NCBI GenBank assembly: GCA_949288335.1
Contig: CASEJU010000016.1
Location: forward strand, 1-35,947
DNA length: 35,947 nt
Direction: 5' to 3'
Source of the DNA: an uncultured bacterium
GTDB taxonomy: Bacteria; Bacillota_I; Bacilli_A; RF39; UBA660
Below, one piece after another: positions 25,108 through 33,312 of this stretch (the stretch's first letter is position 1; the number at the start of each line of letters is the position of its first letter). The notes beneath the pieces were generated by a model. The model was not told where the DNA came from. It worked only from the letters and a program-made list of their open reading frames with translations, and made no database searches. The position numbers and the translations under genes are program-made.

Positions 25108-26419
25108 ATACGTCAAGCATTTCAAAATCATTATTTAAATGTGGCGTTGGAATACTTTGAGGTGCACCATTAACCGGATTTGGTGCTTTTTCTTGAGCAT
25201 TTATTTTATCTTTGGCAGTTACTATCTTAACTGATTCATCATCTAACTCAACAAGTCTTAGTATTTCTTCAATCGTTGTTATGTTTTGAAGTACTTTGGT
25301 TAAACCGTCTTGAAGTAGTGTTTTTGTATCACCACGGTAAACTAGTTTTCTTAGTTCTTCTTTAGGCATGCCGTTTGCGATGGCATCCCTTATTTCTTGT
25401 GAAATTACAAGTACTTCGTGTATCGCAATTCTACCTTTATAACCTCCAACGCATTCCGAACATCCTTCTGCGTAAGCAAGTTCTGTTATATCAATACCTA
25501 AATTTGCCTTTATTAATTTTCTTTCATAATCAATCGCCGGCCTTTTTTTCATGCAATGAGGGCATATTTTTCTAGCTAATTTCTGTGATATTATTCCATT
25601 TAAAGATGATGCTAAAAGATACCTTTCAACGTCCATGTCGGTTAAACGTTCAATGGTATTAAGAGCGTTATTAGTATGGATGGTAGAAAGCACTAGGTGT
25701 CCGGTGATAGATGCTCTAACGGCTATTTTAGCGGTCTCATCATCACGAATTTCTCCAATCATTATAATGTCCGGGTCCTGACGTAATATAGAACGAAGTA
25801 CTTCCGCAAAGGTAAGACCAATTTCACTGTTAACTTGTATTTGGTTTACGTTATCCAAGTTCATTTCGACCGGATCTTCAACGGTAACTAAATTAACTTC
25901 CGGAGTGTTAAGTGTTTGTAAAATAGAATATACGGTAGTAGATTTACCAGTACCAGTCGCTCCAGTAACCAAAATGATTCCGTTTGGTTCTTTTATTAGT
26001 TCTTTTACTTTTATAAGATTACCAGGAGAAAAGCCAAGGCTATCAAGTCCTTTTAAAGATGCAGAATAATCTAAAATACGAACAACTATTTTTTCACCTT
26101 CATTAGTAGGTAGTGATGAAACACGCATATCAAGATTAATATCTTTTATCATCATTTTAATTGCTCCATCTTGTGGGAGTCTTGATTCTGTAATATCCAT
26201 ACCAGATATTATCTTAAGTCTCGCAATTAAATTTTTTCTAATATTTTCGGGAATTATAGTGTAATCTATCAAAACGCCATCGATCCTAAACCTTACCTTA
26301 ATTCCTTTTTCAGCAGGATCAAAGTGAATGTCACTTGCACCCGCTTGAGCAGCGGTAAATATTATTTCATTTACTATTTCAGTTATTGGTAATTTAGTAA
26401 AATCTATTTGTTTTAACAT
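25106..26419 (-). CDS. pilB: type IV pilus assembly / type II secretion ATPase PilB/GspE
   Basis: The 437-residue ATPase has the GspE core. ASDIHFDPAEKGIKVRFRIDG is near residues 28-48 and GATGTGKSTT (Walker A) near 154. The Asp box is VTVEDPVE, and Walker B is DPDIIMIGEIRDDETA with a His box GHLVLSTIHTNNA. A zinc-binding tetracysteine follows (ICPHC..., GCSECVGGYKGR), typical of extension ATPases rather than PilT. The N-terminal MshEN/GspE_N domain is missing, as in ComGA. A 50-residue proline/asparagine tail follows the core and is unusual. AGGGGAG precedes ATG 26419. It is inverted relative to the flanking pilC-pilD and pilin operons, so it is transcribed separately. Confidence 0.95.
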   Translation of the reverse strand: MLKQIDFTKLPITEIVNEIIFTAAQAGASDIHFDPAEKGIKVRFRIDGVLIDYTIIPENIRKNLIARLKIISGMDITESRLPQDGAIKMMIKDINLDMRVSSLPTNEGEKIVVRILDYSASLKGLDSLGFSPGNLIKVKELIKEPNGIILVTGATGTGKSTTVYSILQTLNTPEVNLVTVEDPVEMNLDNVNQIQVNSEIGLTFAEVLRSILRQDPDIIMIGEIRDDETAKIAVRASITGHLVLSTIHTNNALNTIERLTDMDVERYLLASSLNGIISQKLARKICPHCMKKRPAIDYERKLIKANLGIDITELAYAEGCSECVGGYKGRIAIHEVLVISQEIRDAIANGMPKEELRKLVYRGDTKTLLQDGLTKVLQNITTIEEILRLVELDDESVKIVTAKDKINAQEKAPNPVNGAPQSIPTPHLNNDFEMLDV

Positions 26420-26468
26420 TAAATATCGCTCCCCTTAATATTCTCTTATTCTATATAATATTTTTACC

Positions 26469-26497
26469 TTTACCCTGGATTTTATTATAATTATATT
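26469..26497 (+). promoter_or_regulatory. possible promoter of the prepilin operon
   Basis: TTTACC (26469-26474), 17 nt, TATATT (26492-26497) within the very AT-rich pilB-pilin intergenic region. Several TATAAT-like boxes exist, so the choice is uncertain. No clear minus-strand promoter for pilB was fixed. Confidence 0.35.
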
Positions 26498-26542
26498 ATA
26501 TAATATATTTTAGAAGATATCAATAAAGAATGGGAGATAAAA

Positions 26543-27091
26543 ATGAAAAAGAATAACAAGGGCTTTTTTCTTGCAGAAACAATTGTTGTAATAGCTCTAG
26601 TAACGACGGTAATGGCTTTCGTATACCCGAATATATCAAATTTATATAACAATTATAACAATAGAACAAAGTATTATGACCAACCAGAAGATTTGTATGC
26701 GCTACGAGCTTTAAATGATTATTTTTTAAGTTTACTTGGAACAAGTAATGATCCATATAATTCATATACAGATAATGGTTGTAATATATTTATTGCAGGT
26801 AATATTACTTCTTCTAATAGTGCATCAGATGAGATATTAGAGCATTATAATAATGATATAAAGCCGAGTGTGGATATGAAAATTGATAAGTTATATATAA
26901 CCGGTTATATGACAAACTTATCTTCTAATAATTATAACTTTAATAGATACTTAAAAAGGCTAAAGAAAACAACGTATGATTCTTCTTCATACCGCATAAT
27001 TGGTGTGTTTAAAGACGATGGCGTAACTAGGTATGCATCAATTAAATTGGATAACCCAAATCCTAATAGAAATTGTAATTTAGGAGGTTAA
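26543..27091 (+). CDS. prepilin (type IV pilin-like, class III signal)
   Basis: The 182-residue protein has MKKNNKGFFLAETIVVIALV at the start: short basic leader, cleavage after KG, mature FFLAE with Glu at +5, then a hydrophobic helix of about 20 residues. The exported domain is rich in Asn/Tyr/Ser with two cysteines (GCNIF near 79, NRNCN near 178) that could form a disulfide. GGGAGA precedes ATG. It is followed after 3 nt by a second prepilin. Minor or major pilin status cannot be told. Confidence 0.85.
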   Translation: MKKNNKGFFLAETIVVIALVTTVMAFVYPNISNLYNNYNNRTKYYDQPEDLYALRALNDYFLSLLGTSNDPYNSYTDNGCNIFIAGNITSSNSASDEILEHYNNDIKPSVDMKIDKLYITGYMTNLSSNNYNFNRYLKRLKKTTYDSSSYRIIGVFKDDGVTRYASIKLDNPNPNRNCNLGG

Positions 27092-27094
27092 ACT

Positions 27095-27541
27095 ATGAAA
27101 CTTAATAAAAAAGGTATAACGTTAATAGAATTAATCGTTAGTTTTGCCATAGTTGCTGTTGCAATAATATATTTTTTTCAAACATTATATACCGTAAAAA
27201 CCTTATATTCAAAAGCTTCTGGTGAAACAAACGAATATGTTATGAAGGATTATGGGCTTAGATTTGCTGATGCATATTTAGAATCATATGAAGAAAATCA
27301 ATGGGATTATTTTAATAAAGAAGGAAATAGATATCTAATAGTAGATTATGATTTGACTGATCCTTCTGGAAAAGGTGCCACTGCTACATGTAATACAAAC
27401 GAGACCGCTGATTCGTGTTGCAAACGTTATGGTTATAAAAAAAATGGAATAGGAGTAGGGGTGTATGTTCATACTTATAAATACAATAAATTAAATGATA
27501 AAATTTATGCTATAAACGCTATGGTATGTGCATCAAATTAA
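27095..27541 (+). CDS. prepilin (type IV pilin-like, class III signal)
   Basis: The 148-residue protein starts MKLNKKGITLIELIVSFAIV, with cleavage after KKG, mature ITLIE with Glu at +5 and an N-terminal hydrophobic helix. This is the most classical pilin signal in the window. The C-terminal domain has four cysteines in two clusters (TCNTNETADSCCKRYG near 108-123, then VCASN at the end). TTAGGAGG precedes the ATG. It is co-transcribed with the prepilin at 26543, and the operon ends at a hairpin just after the stop. Its 3' end overlaps the opposite-strand YlbJ-like gene by 9 nt. Confidence 0.88.
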   Translation: MKLNKKGITLIELIVSFAIVAVAIIYFFQTLYTVKTLYSKASGETNEYVMKDYGLRFADAYLESYEENQWDYFNKEGNRYLIVDYDLTDPSGKGATATCNTNETADSCCKRYGYKKNGIGVGVYVHTYKYNKLNDKIYAINAMVCASN

Positions 27542-28390
27542 TCTAAAGATAAGGTACTTTAAGTAGCTTATCTTTTTATTTTCAAGCATGCTAAAGGTTT
27601 GCATGTGTATGCATAAGCCTCCGAAGTTTATAAATAAGTATGAAAGAATTATTTTAACAGGCATAATAATGTTTATGTCTTTTAATTTTGTTATACCACT
27701 TGTCATTTCCAAAATACCACTTAATATAACATTGATATTATCTGGTATGTAAAAAATATTTGATGTTAAAGCAATTAAAAGGTTAAAAGTTATTATTAAT
27801 CCAAATATTAAAAGGCAAGCGTTTATCGAGGTTTTAACTGATTCTATTAAGTTATTAATAAACGAGTTTTCTTTTATATTAATTTGTTTATTTACCGTTA
27901 TGTTTTTATCTTTTAGGACAAATGCTTTTATAAGGTTTTCCACCCAAGAAATAAAAAGAAGTATAAAGCCTATTTTAGCGCTTTTAAACACTCCAACACC
28001 TATTGTTCCAACAATGAATAACGGGTTGATGAAATGGGTTATTTGAATCATTTTTTGGGCGTTTTTATCATCTAGGTATTCGTTTATATATAACGCGTTA
28101 GATGGTGTTCCACAAAACATTGATATAATAAAAATAGATGTTAGAACATCATCAAATCCAAATAACTTTTTAAATAAGTTTTTAATTTGTTTTGGTATGA
28201 TAAGAAAAATTCGTTCTTTTATTAATAAATTACCAATTATCATAGCAGGAAACATAGAAGGAAATATATTTAATATAAAAAGTATGGATGATGATGTAAC
28301 GCTTTTAATAACTACTTTTGAATTTAATAATATAATAATTTCAAATGTTATTAGTAAATAAAGTAATATTATGTTTTTCTTATTAGTCAT
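27533..28390 (-). CDS. ylbJ: YlbJ/SpoVV family membrane protein
   Basis: The 285-residue polytopic protein matches the YlbJ family along its length: FPSMFPAMIIGNLLI (about 44-58), CGTPSNALYI (about 93-102), HFINPLFIVGTIGVGVFKSAKIGF (about 118-141), then VKTSINACLLIFGLIITFNLL and ILSGILEMTSGITKL, with GGLCIHMQ near the end. In B. subtilis YlbJ (SpoVV) is needed for dipicolinic acid uptake across the outer forespore membrane. This copy ends at FRLI, short of the final hydrophobic stretch of the Bacillus protein, so it is slightly C-terminally reduced. AAAAGGAT precedes ATG 28390. No other DPA genes are in the window, so the substrate is uncertain. Confidence 0.8.
   Translation of the reverse strand: MTNKKNIILLYLLITFEIIILLNSKVVIKSVTSSSILFILNIFPSMFPAMIIGNLLIKERIFLIIPKQIKNLFKKLFGFDDVLTSIFIISMFCGTPSNALYINEYLDDKNAQKMIQITHFINPLFIVGTIGVGVFKSAKIGFILLFISWVENLIKAFVLKDKNITVNKQINIKENSFINNLIESVKTSINACLLIFGLIITFNLLIALTSNIFYIPDNINVILSGILEMTSGITKLKDINIIMPVKIILSYLFINFGGLCIHMQTFSMLENKKISYLKYLIFRLI
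27545..27580 (+). terminator. terminator of the prepilin operon, inside the 3' end of the YlbJ-like gene
   Basis: AAAGATAAG (27545-27553) pairs with CTTATCTTT (27567-27575), with an inner TACTT/AAGTA stem and a T-rich tail. Confidence 0.7.
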
Positions 28391-28437
28391 TTTTTATTTA
28401 TCCTTTTAGTAAACTTTATTAGGAGTGGTATAACTTT

Positions 28438-28989
28438 ATGAATGATGTTAATAAGAAAATAATTGTTTTTAAAAAAGACGTTTCATCTTCTTTGAATTTA
28501 GAAAAAAGGTACGTTAAATTTTTAGATGATGAAAAAAGATATGCAATATTTTATATGCCTCTTGTTGCACCTTCAAACTTTAAAAGTTACATTAAAGAAA
28601 ATAACATATATGAGGCATATTTAATAAATGATTTTGACAATTTAAAAAAATATCATGATAACATATATACTTTTATGGGTAAAGAAGGAGTCTACGAGGT
28701 ACATAATGGGCTTATAAATGAAGAGTGCTACGTTTTGTTAGTAGATTATGGTATGCAAATAGATCTTAGTTTACCAAAGTATTCTTATGAAATAAAAGAT
28801 GAGTTTCTTTATCTTTATAAATACAAAAATAATAAAAAAGGTTTTTGTTATGTTGCAAAAGGTGATGTTAATGATAGTTTAAAAAGAATAATGATTAAAA
28901 TGGAATCCGTTATTCCAGGAGTCTTGTCATTTAATCAAATTAATGTTAAAAAAGGAGAGGTAAAAACGCTAAATCGTAAATTGCTATAA
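28438..28989 (+). CDS. hypothetical protein upstream of mutS
   Basis: The 183-residue soluble, lysine/tyrosine-rich protein is not recognised. It starts MNDVNKKIIVFKKDVSSSLNLEKRY, has a middle YEVHNGLINEECYVLLVDYGM block and ends ESVIPGVLSFNQINVKKGEVKTLN. No signal peptide, membrane helix or catalytic motif is visible. AGGAGTGG precedes the ATG. It is divergent from the YlbJ-like gene (47 nt apart) and separated from mutS by 105 nt. Confidence 0.75.
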   Translation: MNDVNKKIIVFKKDVSSSLNLEKRYVKFLDDEKRYAIFYMPLVAPSNFKSYIKENNIYEAYLINDFDNLKKYHDNIYTFMGKEGVYEVHNGLINEECYVLLVDYGMQIDLSLPKYSYEIKDEFLYLYKYKNNKKGFCYVAKGDVNDSLKRIMIKMESVIPGVLSFNQINVKKGEVKTLNRKLL

Positions 28990-29094
28990 AAGCTTTTTAA
29001 GATTTATGTTTTTGCTTAAAACACTGTTTCTCTAGTTATAAAAACCTTACTTTTTTTCCTGTTTTATTATATAATTATAAATAGGTGATTGAAG

Positions 29095-31650
29095 TTGAAC
29101 AGAAACGAAGTAGATAGAAAAAAAGTAAGTCCAATGATGAGACAGTATTTAGAGACTAAAGACAAGTATGAAGACGTTATTTTGTTTTATAGATTAGGTG
29201 ATTTTTATGAGATGTTTTTTGATGATGCGATAAAAGTATCACGTGAATTAGAACTTACGTTAACTGGTAAAAACGCAGGATTAGATGAAAAGGTACCAAT
29301 GTGCGGAGTTCCTCATCATGCCGTTAATATGTATTTGGATAAATTAATTGAAAAAGGTTATAAGGTAGCTATCTGCGAGCAGGTAGAAGACCCAAAAGAC
29401 GCTAAGGGAATAGTAAAAAGAGAGGTAATTAGAATCGTATCTAAAGGTACCGTAATGTCTGATGATATGTTAGATGCTAAAAGTAATAATTACATTGGAG
29501 CCTTAAAGGATTTAGGGCACTGCTTTTCTTTGGCGTACGCTGATTTATCTACTGGTGAATTTAACGCTGTTTTAGTAGAGTATGAGTTAGATAAAATAAT
29601 TACGGAAATAGTAAACGCAAACATAAGTGAATTAGTAATAAATAAAAGCGTGGATCCTAGAATAACTGATACCTTAAAAAATCATTATAACGTTAGCATT
29701 TCGTACGAAAACGAAGATAAAGAAATAAATGAATACAAACACCTATACGAAAACATAAACGATGTTCGGGTTATATCTTCGGTTACCGTTTTACTTAACT
29801 ATTTAAATAATAGTCAAAAGCGAAGTTTAGATCATCTTCAAAACGTTGTCCAAAAGGATTATAAAACTTATCTTAAGATGGACATTCATACCAAAAGAAA
29901 CCTTGAGTTAACCGAAAGCTTAAGGCAAAAAGAAAGAACGTACTCGCTTTTATGGTTACTTGATAAAACGAAGACCGCAATGGGCTCAAGGATGTTAAAA
30001 ACAATGATTGAAAACCCGTTAGTAGATAAAGAAGAAATCGAAAAAAGATACGATATGGTATCTAAATTATTGGAGCAATTTTTAATCAAAGACGAAATAA
30101 AAGAACTTTTAGATGAGGTTTATGACCTTGAAAGATTAGCGGGTAGAATATCATTTGGTAACGCTAATGCTCGTGATTTATTGCAATTGAAAAGCTCACT
30201 TAAAGTTTTGCCAAGACTAAAAGAAATCGTAAGCGAATTAGATTTTAAATTATCCATCGATGATTTAACTGATTTGTACAAACTATTAGATAATAGCATA
30301 TATGAAAATCCTCCTGTTGGATTAAAAGAAGGATATTTAATAAAAGATGGGTATAATACTGAATTAGATGAGTTAAAAGAAGCAAGACGCGGTGGAAAAG
30401 ACTTTATCGCTAGATTAGAAAATAAAGAAAAAGAAAGAACCGGAATAAAGAACTTAAAAGTAGGATATAACCGGGTTTTTGGATATTACATAGAAGTATC
30501 TAAAGGAAATAGTAAGCAAGTAAAAGAAGAGTTTGGTTGGGAAAGAAAGCAAACGCTTGCTAACAACGAGAGGTTTATAACGCCTGAGTTAAAAGAAAAA
30601 GAAGCGATGATTTTAGGTGCCGAAGAAAAAATAATTAATCTAGAGTACGCTTTATTTACGGACGTTAGATGCAAAGTAAAAGAAGTAATTCCATCCATTC
30701 AGCTAACCGCTAAAGCCATTGCTAAACTAGACGTAATGCAGTCGTTTGCAACCGTAACCGAAAACAATAATTACGTAAGACCAGTACTTACCGATAAAAA
30801 AGAGGTAAGAATAATAGAAGGAAGACATCCGGTTGTAGAAAAAGTACTTGATGGTGAGTTTGTATCAAATGATATTGTTTTTGATAATGACATTTATTTA
30901 AAACTAATTACCGGACCAAACATGGCAGGTAAATCAACTTATATGAGGCAAATGGCAATGATTGTTATAATGGCTCAAATTGGTTGTTTTGTGCCTGCAA
31001 AAGAAGCTGTTTTACCTGTTTTTGATAAAATATTTACCCGTATAGGTGCCTCTGATGATTTGGTTTCTGGTGAATCTACCTTCATGGTTGAAATGAAAGA
31101 GGCGAATTACGCAATAGAAAGTGCAACGGAACATAGTCTTATTTTGTTTGATGAACTAGGTAGAGGTACCGCAACATATGATGGTATATCACTTGCACAA
31201 GCAATAATTGAATACATTCATGATAATATTAAGGCAATTACTTTATTTTCTACCCATTACCATGAATTAACCAAGCTAGAAGAGACAAAAAAACATATTA
31301 AAAACGTACATGTATCAGCTCATGAAGAAGATGGAAACATAACTTTTTTACATAAAGTAAAAGACGGAAGCATTGATAAAAGTTATGGAATTCACGTTGC
31401 TAAGTTAGCTAATTTACCGGCTTCTTTAATAAAAAGAGCAGATGAAATACTAAAGACGTATGAGAATAAAAAAGAAACTCATGAAGTGATAAGCCAAATT
31501 AGCATGAATTTAGAAGAAACGGTAGAAACTAACGATAAATATGATATAATAAAAAAGATGCTTGATGATGTTAACCCACTTGAAACATCACCAATGGAAG
31601 CACTAAATATTTTATATGATTTAAAAAAGGAAATGGATAAAAAGGATTAG
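29095..31650 (+). CDS. mutS: DNA mismatch repair protein MutS
   Basis: The protein (851 residues from here) is a full MutS1. The N-terminal mismatch-recognition domain has the Phe-x-Glu motif in LGDFYEMFFDDA, and connector, lever and clamp domains follow. The ATPase has GPNMAGKSTYMRQMA (Walker A near residue 607), FTRIGASDDLVSGESTFMVEM, ILFDELGRGTATYDG (Walker B) and STHYHEL. There is no ATG near the start. AGGTGA (29083-29088) directly abuts the TTG at 29089 but is six nt from the TTG at 29095, so the latter is preferred. A TATAAT at 29070-29075 is the likely -10. No mutL is adjacent. The next gene is 11 nt downstream. Confidence 0.97.
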   Translation: MNRNEVDRKKVSPMMRQYLETKDKYEDVILFYRLGDFYEMFFDDAIKVSRELELTLTGKNAGLDEKVPMCGVPHHAVNMYLDKLIEKGYKVAICEQVEDPKDAKGIVKREVIRIVSKGTVMSDDMLDAKSNNYIGALKDLGHCFSLAYADLSTGEFNAVLVEYELDKIITEIVNANISELVINKSVDPRITDTLKNHYNVSISYENEDKEINEYKHLYENINDVRVISSVTVLLNYLNNSQKRSLDHLQNVVQKDYKTYLKMDIHTKRNLELTESLRQKERTYSLLWLLDKTKTAMGSRMLKTMIENPLVDKEEIEKRYDMVSKLLEQFLIKDEIKELLDEVYDLERLAGRISFGNANARDLLQLKSSLKVLPRLKEIVSELDFKLSIDDLTDLYKLLDNSIYENPPVGLKEGYLIKDGYNTELDELKEARRGGKDFIARLENKEKERTGIKNLKVGYNRVFGYYIEVSKGNSKQVKEEFGWERKQTLANNERFITPELKEKEAMILGAEEKIINLEYALFTDVRCKVKEVIPSIQLTAKAIAKLDVMQSFATVTENNNYVRPVLTDKKEVRIIEGRHPVVEKVLDGEFVSNDIVFDNDIYLKLITGPNMAGKSTYMRQMAMIVIMAQIGCFVPAKEAVLPVFDKIFTRIGASDDLVSGESTFMVEMKEANYAIESATEHSLILFDELGRGTATYDGISLAQAIIEYIHDNIKAITLFSTHYHELTKLEETKKHIKNVHVSAHEEDGNITFLHKVKDGSIDKSYGIHVAKLANLPASLIKRADEILKTYENKKETHEVISQISMNLEETVETNDKYDIIKKMLDDVNPLETSPMEALNILYDLKKEMDKKD

Positions 31651-31660
31651 GTGATAATGT

Positions 31661-32521
31661 ATGGAAGAACAACAAACTAAAGATATTAAAATACCTATAA
31701 AAGCAATCGTAGAACACGCCATGACAACTAATGGTGCAAGGTATGAAGAAGATGAGTTTAACTTACTTAGAAAGTATTTTATTGCATGTTTAAACTTAGG
31801 CTATATGGAACCAAAAGACTTAGTTCCAATGGTTAATAAATTTGCATCAAAAATAAAATTAATAGTTTTAAATTATTCCAGCATAAACAAAATGGATTAT
31901 TACGTTATAAATAATGGTGTGTTATACATAAACGGAGCGTTAAAAGAAGAAAACCCAACGTTTTATGAAATAAACTATTATAAAGCTGTTACCGAAGTAG
32001 TATTTGCTGCAAACGATAAACACATTGGCTTATCTAACGCACTTACCAACATGGCTGCCGAAAAAATATATAACATGGACACAAACGGCTCTAGAATCGT
32101 TATGCCAAGAACTGACGAGGAAATGATTGGTAATGAAAAAATTCAAATAAGAGCAGGATACACTAATTATAATTTAATAATTTCTCTTTTAAAGCAGCTC
32201 TTTATTTGTAAAGGAATAAATGAAAATAAAGTTTTGCATGACATGTATTTTAATGGGTATGAAACAGTTATTAATGGTTTATCTTTTGGTGATAATGAAA
32301 AATTGCTGTTAGACGTACTTGATAAGTTATGTATCATGTACGTTCAAAGAAGGGTAATGAAACAAACTAATCCTAGTGAAAAAACGCTTTTAGATAAATA
32401 CCAAATAATAATAAATGATATGTTTACCAAAATGGATCAAAACTACTTTGCGTTTTGCGCTTTAATTACGACGGATGATTTAAGGCAAAAATGCATGAAG
32501 AAGTTTGAAAACAAAATATAA
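31661..32521 (+). CDS. hypothetical protein between mutS and nusB
   Basis: The 286-residue cytosolic protein is not recognised. It is mostly helical with no signal or membrane segment. The block YYKAVTEVVFAANDKHIGLSNALTNMAAEKIYN (about 105-137) followed by NYNLIISLLKQLFI (about 168-181) is reminiscent of the layout of some zinc-metallopeptidase-like proteins, but no HExxH motif is present (TEVVF sits there). If the comparison holds it would be an inactive relative; this is speculation. AGGTGATA precedes the ATG. Only 10 nt follow mutS and 16 nt precede nusB, so it is part of a mutS-x-nusB operon. Confidence 0.8.
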   Translation: MEEQQTKDIKIPIKAIVEHAMTTNGARYEEDEFNLLRKYFIACLNLGYMEPKDLVPMVNKFASKIKLIVLNYSSINKMDYYVINNGVLYINGALKEENPTFYEINYYKAVTEVVFAANDKHIGLSNALTNMAAEKIYNMDTNGSRIVMPRTDEEMIGNEKIQIRAGYTNYNLIISLLKQLFICKGINENKVLHDMYFNGYETVINGLSFGDNEKLLLDVLDKLCIMYVQRRVMKQTNPSEKTLLDKYQIIINDMFTKMDQNYFAFCALITTDDLRQKCMKKFENKI

Positions 32522-32537
32522 TGGTGTGGTGATATAA

Positions 32538-32936
32538 ATGAATAGAAATGAAGCTAGAAAAGTAATAATGACCATTTTATACCAGATATTCTTGTATCAA
32601 AGGGATAACATTGATTATAATGTAACTGACGTTATTAACGAGAATTTAAGTATTGATAACGAATTTGTTAAGGATATGATAAATGGTGTGTTAAGTAAAA
32701 AAGAAGAATTATTTAAAATAGCTAATGACAATTTAAAGGACTGGAAAATGAGCAGATTAGGTCTTACTGATCAAGCTATTTTATGCATGGGAATATACGA
32801 ACTTTTATATACTGATACCCCAAACGTAGTAGCGATAAACGAAGCGGTTGAACTTGCTAAAAAATACTCTGATGATAAAGTAAAAAATATGATAAATGGT
32901 GTTTTGGATAAAGTTTATCATGAAAAAATTGATTAA
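32538..32936 (+). CDS. nusB: transcription antitermination factor NusB
   Basis: The 132-residue all-helical protein shows the NusB pattern: NRNEARKVIMTILYQIFLYQ at the start, DMINGVLSKKEELFKIANDNL in the middle, and LGLTDQAILCMGIYELLY, then PNVVAINEAVELAKKYSDDKVKNMINGVLDKV at the end. NusB with NusE (S10) binds boxA and supports rRNA antitermination. GGTGTGGTGAT precedes ATG. It closes the mutS operon and is followed by a good terminator. In B. subtilis folD and xseA follow; here xseA is 1.9 kb away with small genes between and folD missing. Confidence 0.93.
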   Translation: MNRNEARKVIMTILYQIFLYQRDNIDYNVTDVINENLSIDNEFVKDMINGVLSKKEELFKIANDNLKDWKMSRLGLTDQAILCMGIYELLYTDTPNVVAINEAVELAKKYSDDKVKNMINGVLDKVYHEKID

Positions 32937-32937
32937 T

Positions 32938-32959
32938 AGCGCCTTTATGGTGCTTTTTT
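32938..32959 (+). terminator. intrinsic terminator after nusB
   Basis: AGCGCC (32938-32943), loop TTTAT, GGTGCT (32949-32954), T run. Confidence 0.85.
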
Positions 32960-33100
32960 ATTTAAAAGATATCTTATGCATTTTAAGTGTCTTAGTAAAA
33001 GTGGTAATGGTGTTTATTTGCTTTTAAATTGCTGGTTAAATTATATATTAAACATTCGGTATACAAAAAATGTAGTAATATTTAAAGGAGTTTGATTTTT

Positions 33101-33199
33101 ATGAAGATTAAAACGAATTATGATATTTTAAAAGAAATAGGGCATTCCAAAGAAGGAATTAAAACAAATGTAAATAAAAGACGTAAGAAAACAACTTAA
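33101..33199 (+). CDS. candidate 32-residue basic peptide
   Basis: ATG 33101 is preceded by AAAGGAG with 10 nt spacing. The frame encodes a soluble, lysine-rich peptide (MKIKTNYDILKEIGHSKEG then a basic tail NKRRKKTT) ending at TAA 33197-33199. A terminator hairpin uses its last codons, so the whole is a compact monocistronic unit of about 110 nt. The sequence AAAAAATGTAGTAATAT just upstream resembles the greA promoter region, though a -35 is not clear. No family is recognised; coding is supported only by initiation and termination signals. Confidence 0.5.
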   Translation: MKIKTNYDILKEIGHSKEGIKTNVNKRRKKTT

Positions 33200-33209
33200 G
33201 TCTTTTTTT
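33178..33209 (+). terminator. terminator of the 32-residue ORF
   Basis: AAGAC-G-TAAG (33178-33187) pairs with CTTA-A-GTCTT (33195-33204), loop about seven nt, T run to 33209. Confidence 0.7.
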
Positions 33210-33244
33210 AAGGAAATTATTAAATAAGTGTCTAACAATTAAAA

Positions 33245-33279
33245 TGAAAGAACCTAATTATTGGGTATTAGCTTTCCAT
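33245..33279 (+). repeat. left hairpin repeat of the candidate toxin-antitoxin locus
   Basis: It contains TGAAAGAACCTAA (33245-33257) and CTTTCCAT (33272-33279). It can fold on itself (GAAAG with CTTTC, CTAAT with ATTAG). The inverted copy lies at 33441-33476: the 13-nt and 8-nt outer blocks are identical in reverse complement. Confidence 0.75.
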
Positions 33280-33304
33280 CTTTTTATGAAGAATAGAAAG
33301 GTGG
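33276..33304 (+). promoter_or_regulatory. hairpin sequestering the Shine-Dalgarno sequence of the 26-residue membrane peptide
   Basis: CCATCTTTTTAT (33276-33287) pairs over 12 bp, with two G-U wobbles, with ATAGAAAGGTGG (33293-33304) around a five-base loop. The paired right arm includes the ribosome binding site AAAGGTGG. In the folded mRNA initiation at ATG 33313 would be blocked. Confidence 0.7.
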
Positions 33305-33312
33305 TGATACTT

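Noticed and set aside
28990-29060. Possible terminator (TTTTAAG/CTTAAAA) after the hypothetical gene at 28438
   Set aside because: Only A-T-rich arms with a 13-nt loop and no following T run; not convincing.
32976-33095. 39-codon plus-strand ORF (starts MHFKCLSKSGNG) between the nusB terminator and the 33101 ORF
   Set aside because: It has no convincing ribosome binding site or promoter, and its end runs into the binding site of the next ORF; likely a chance frame.
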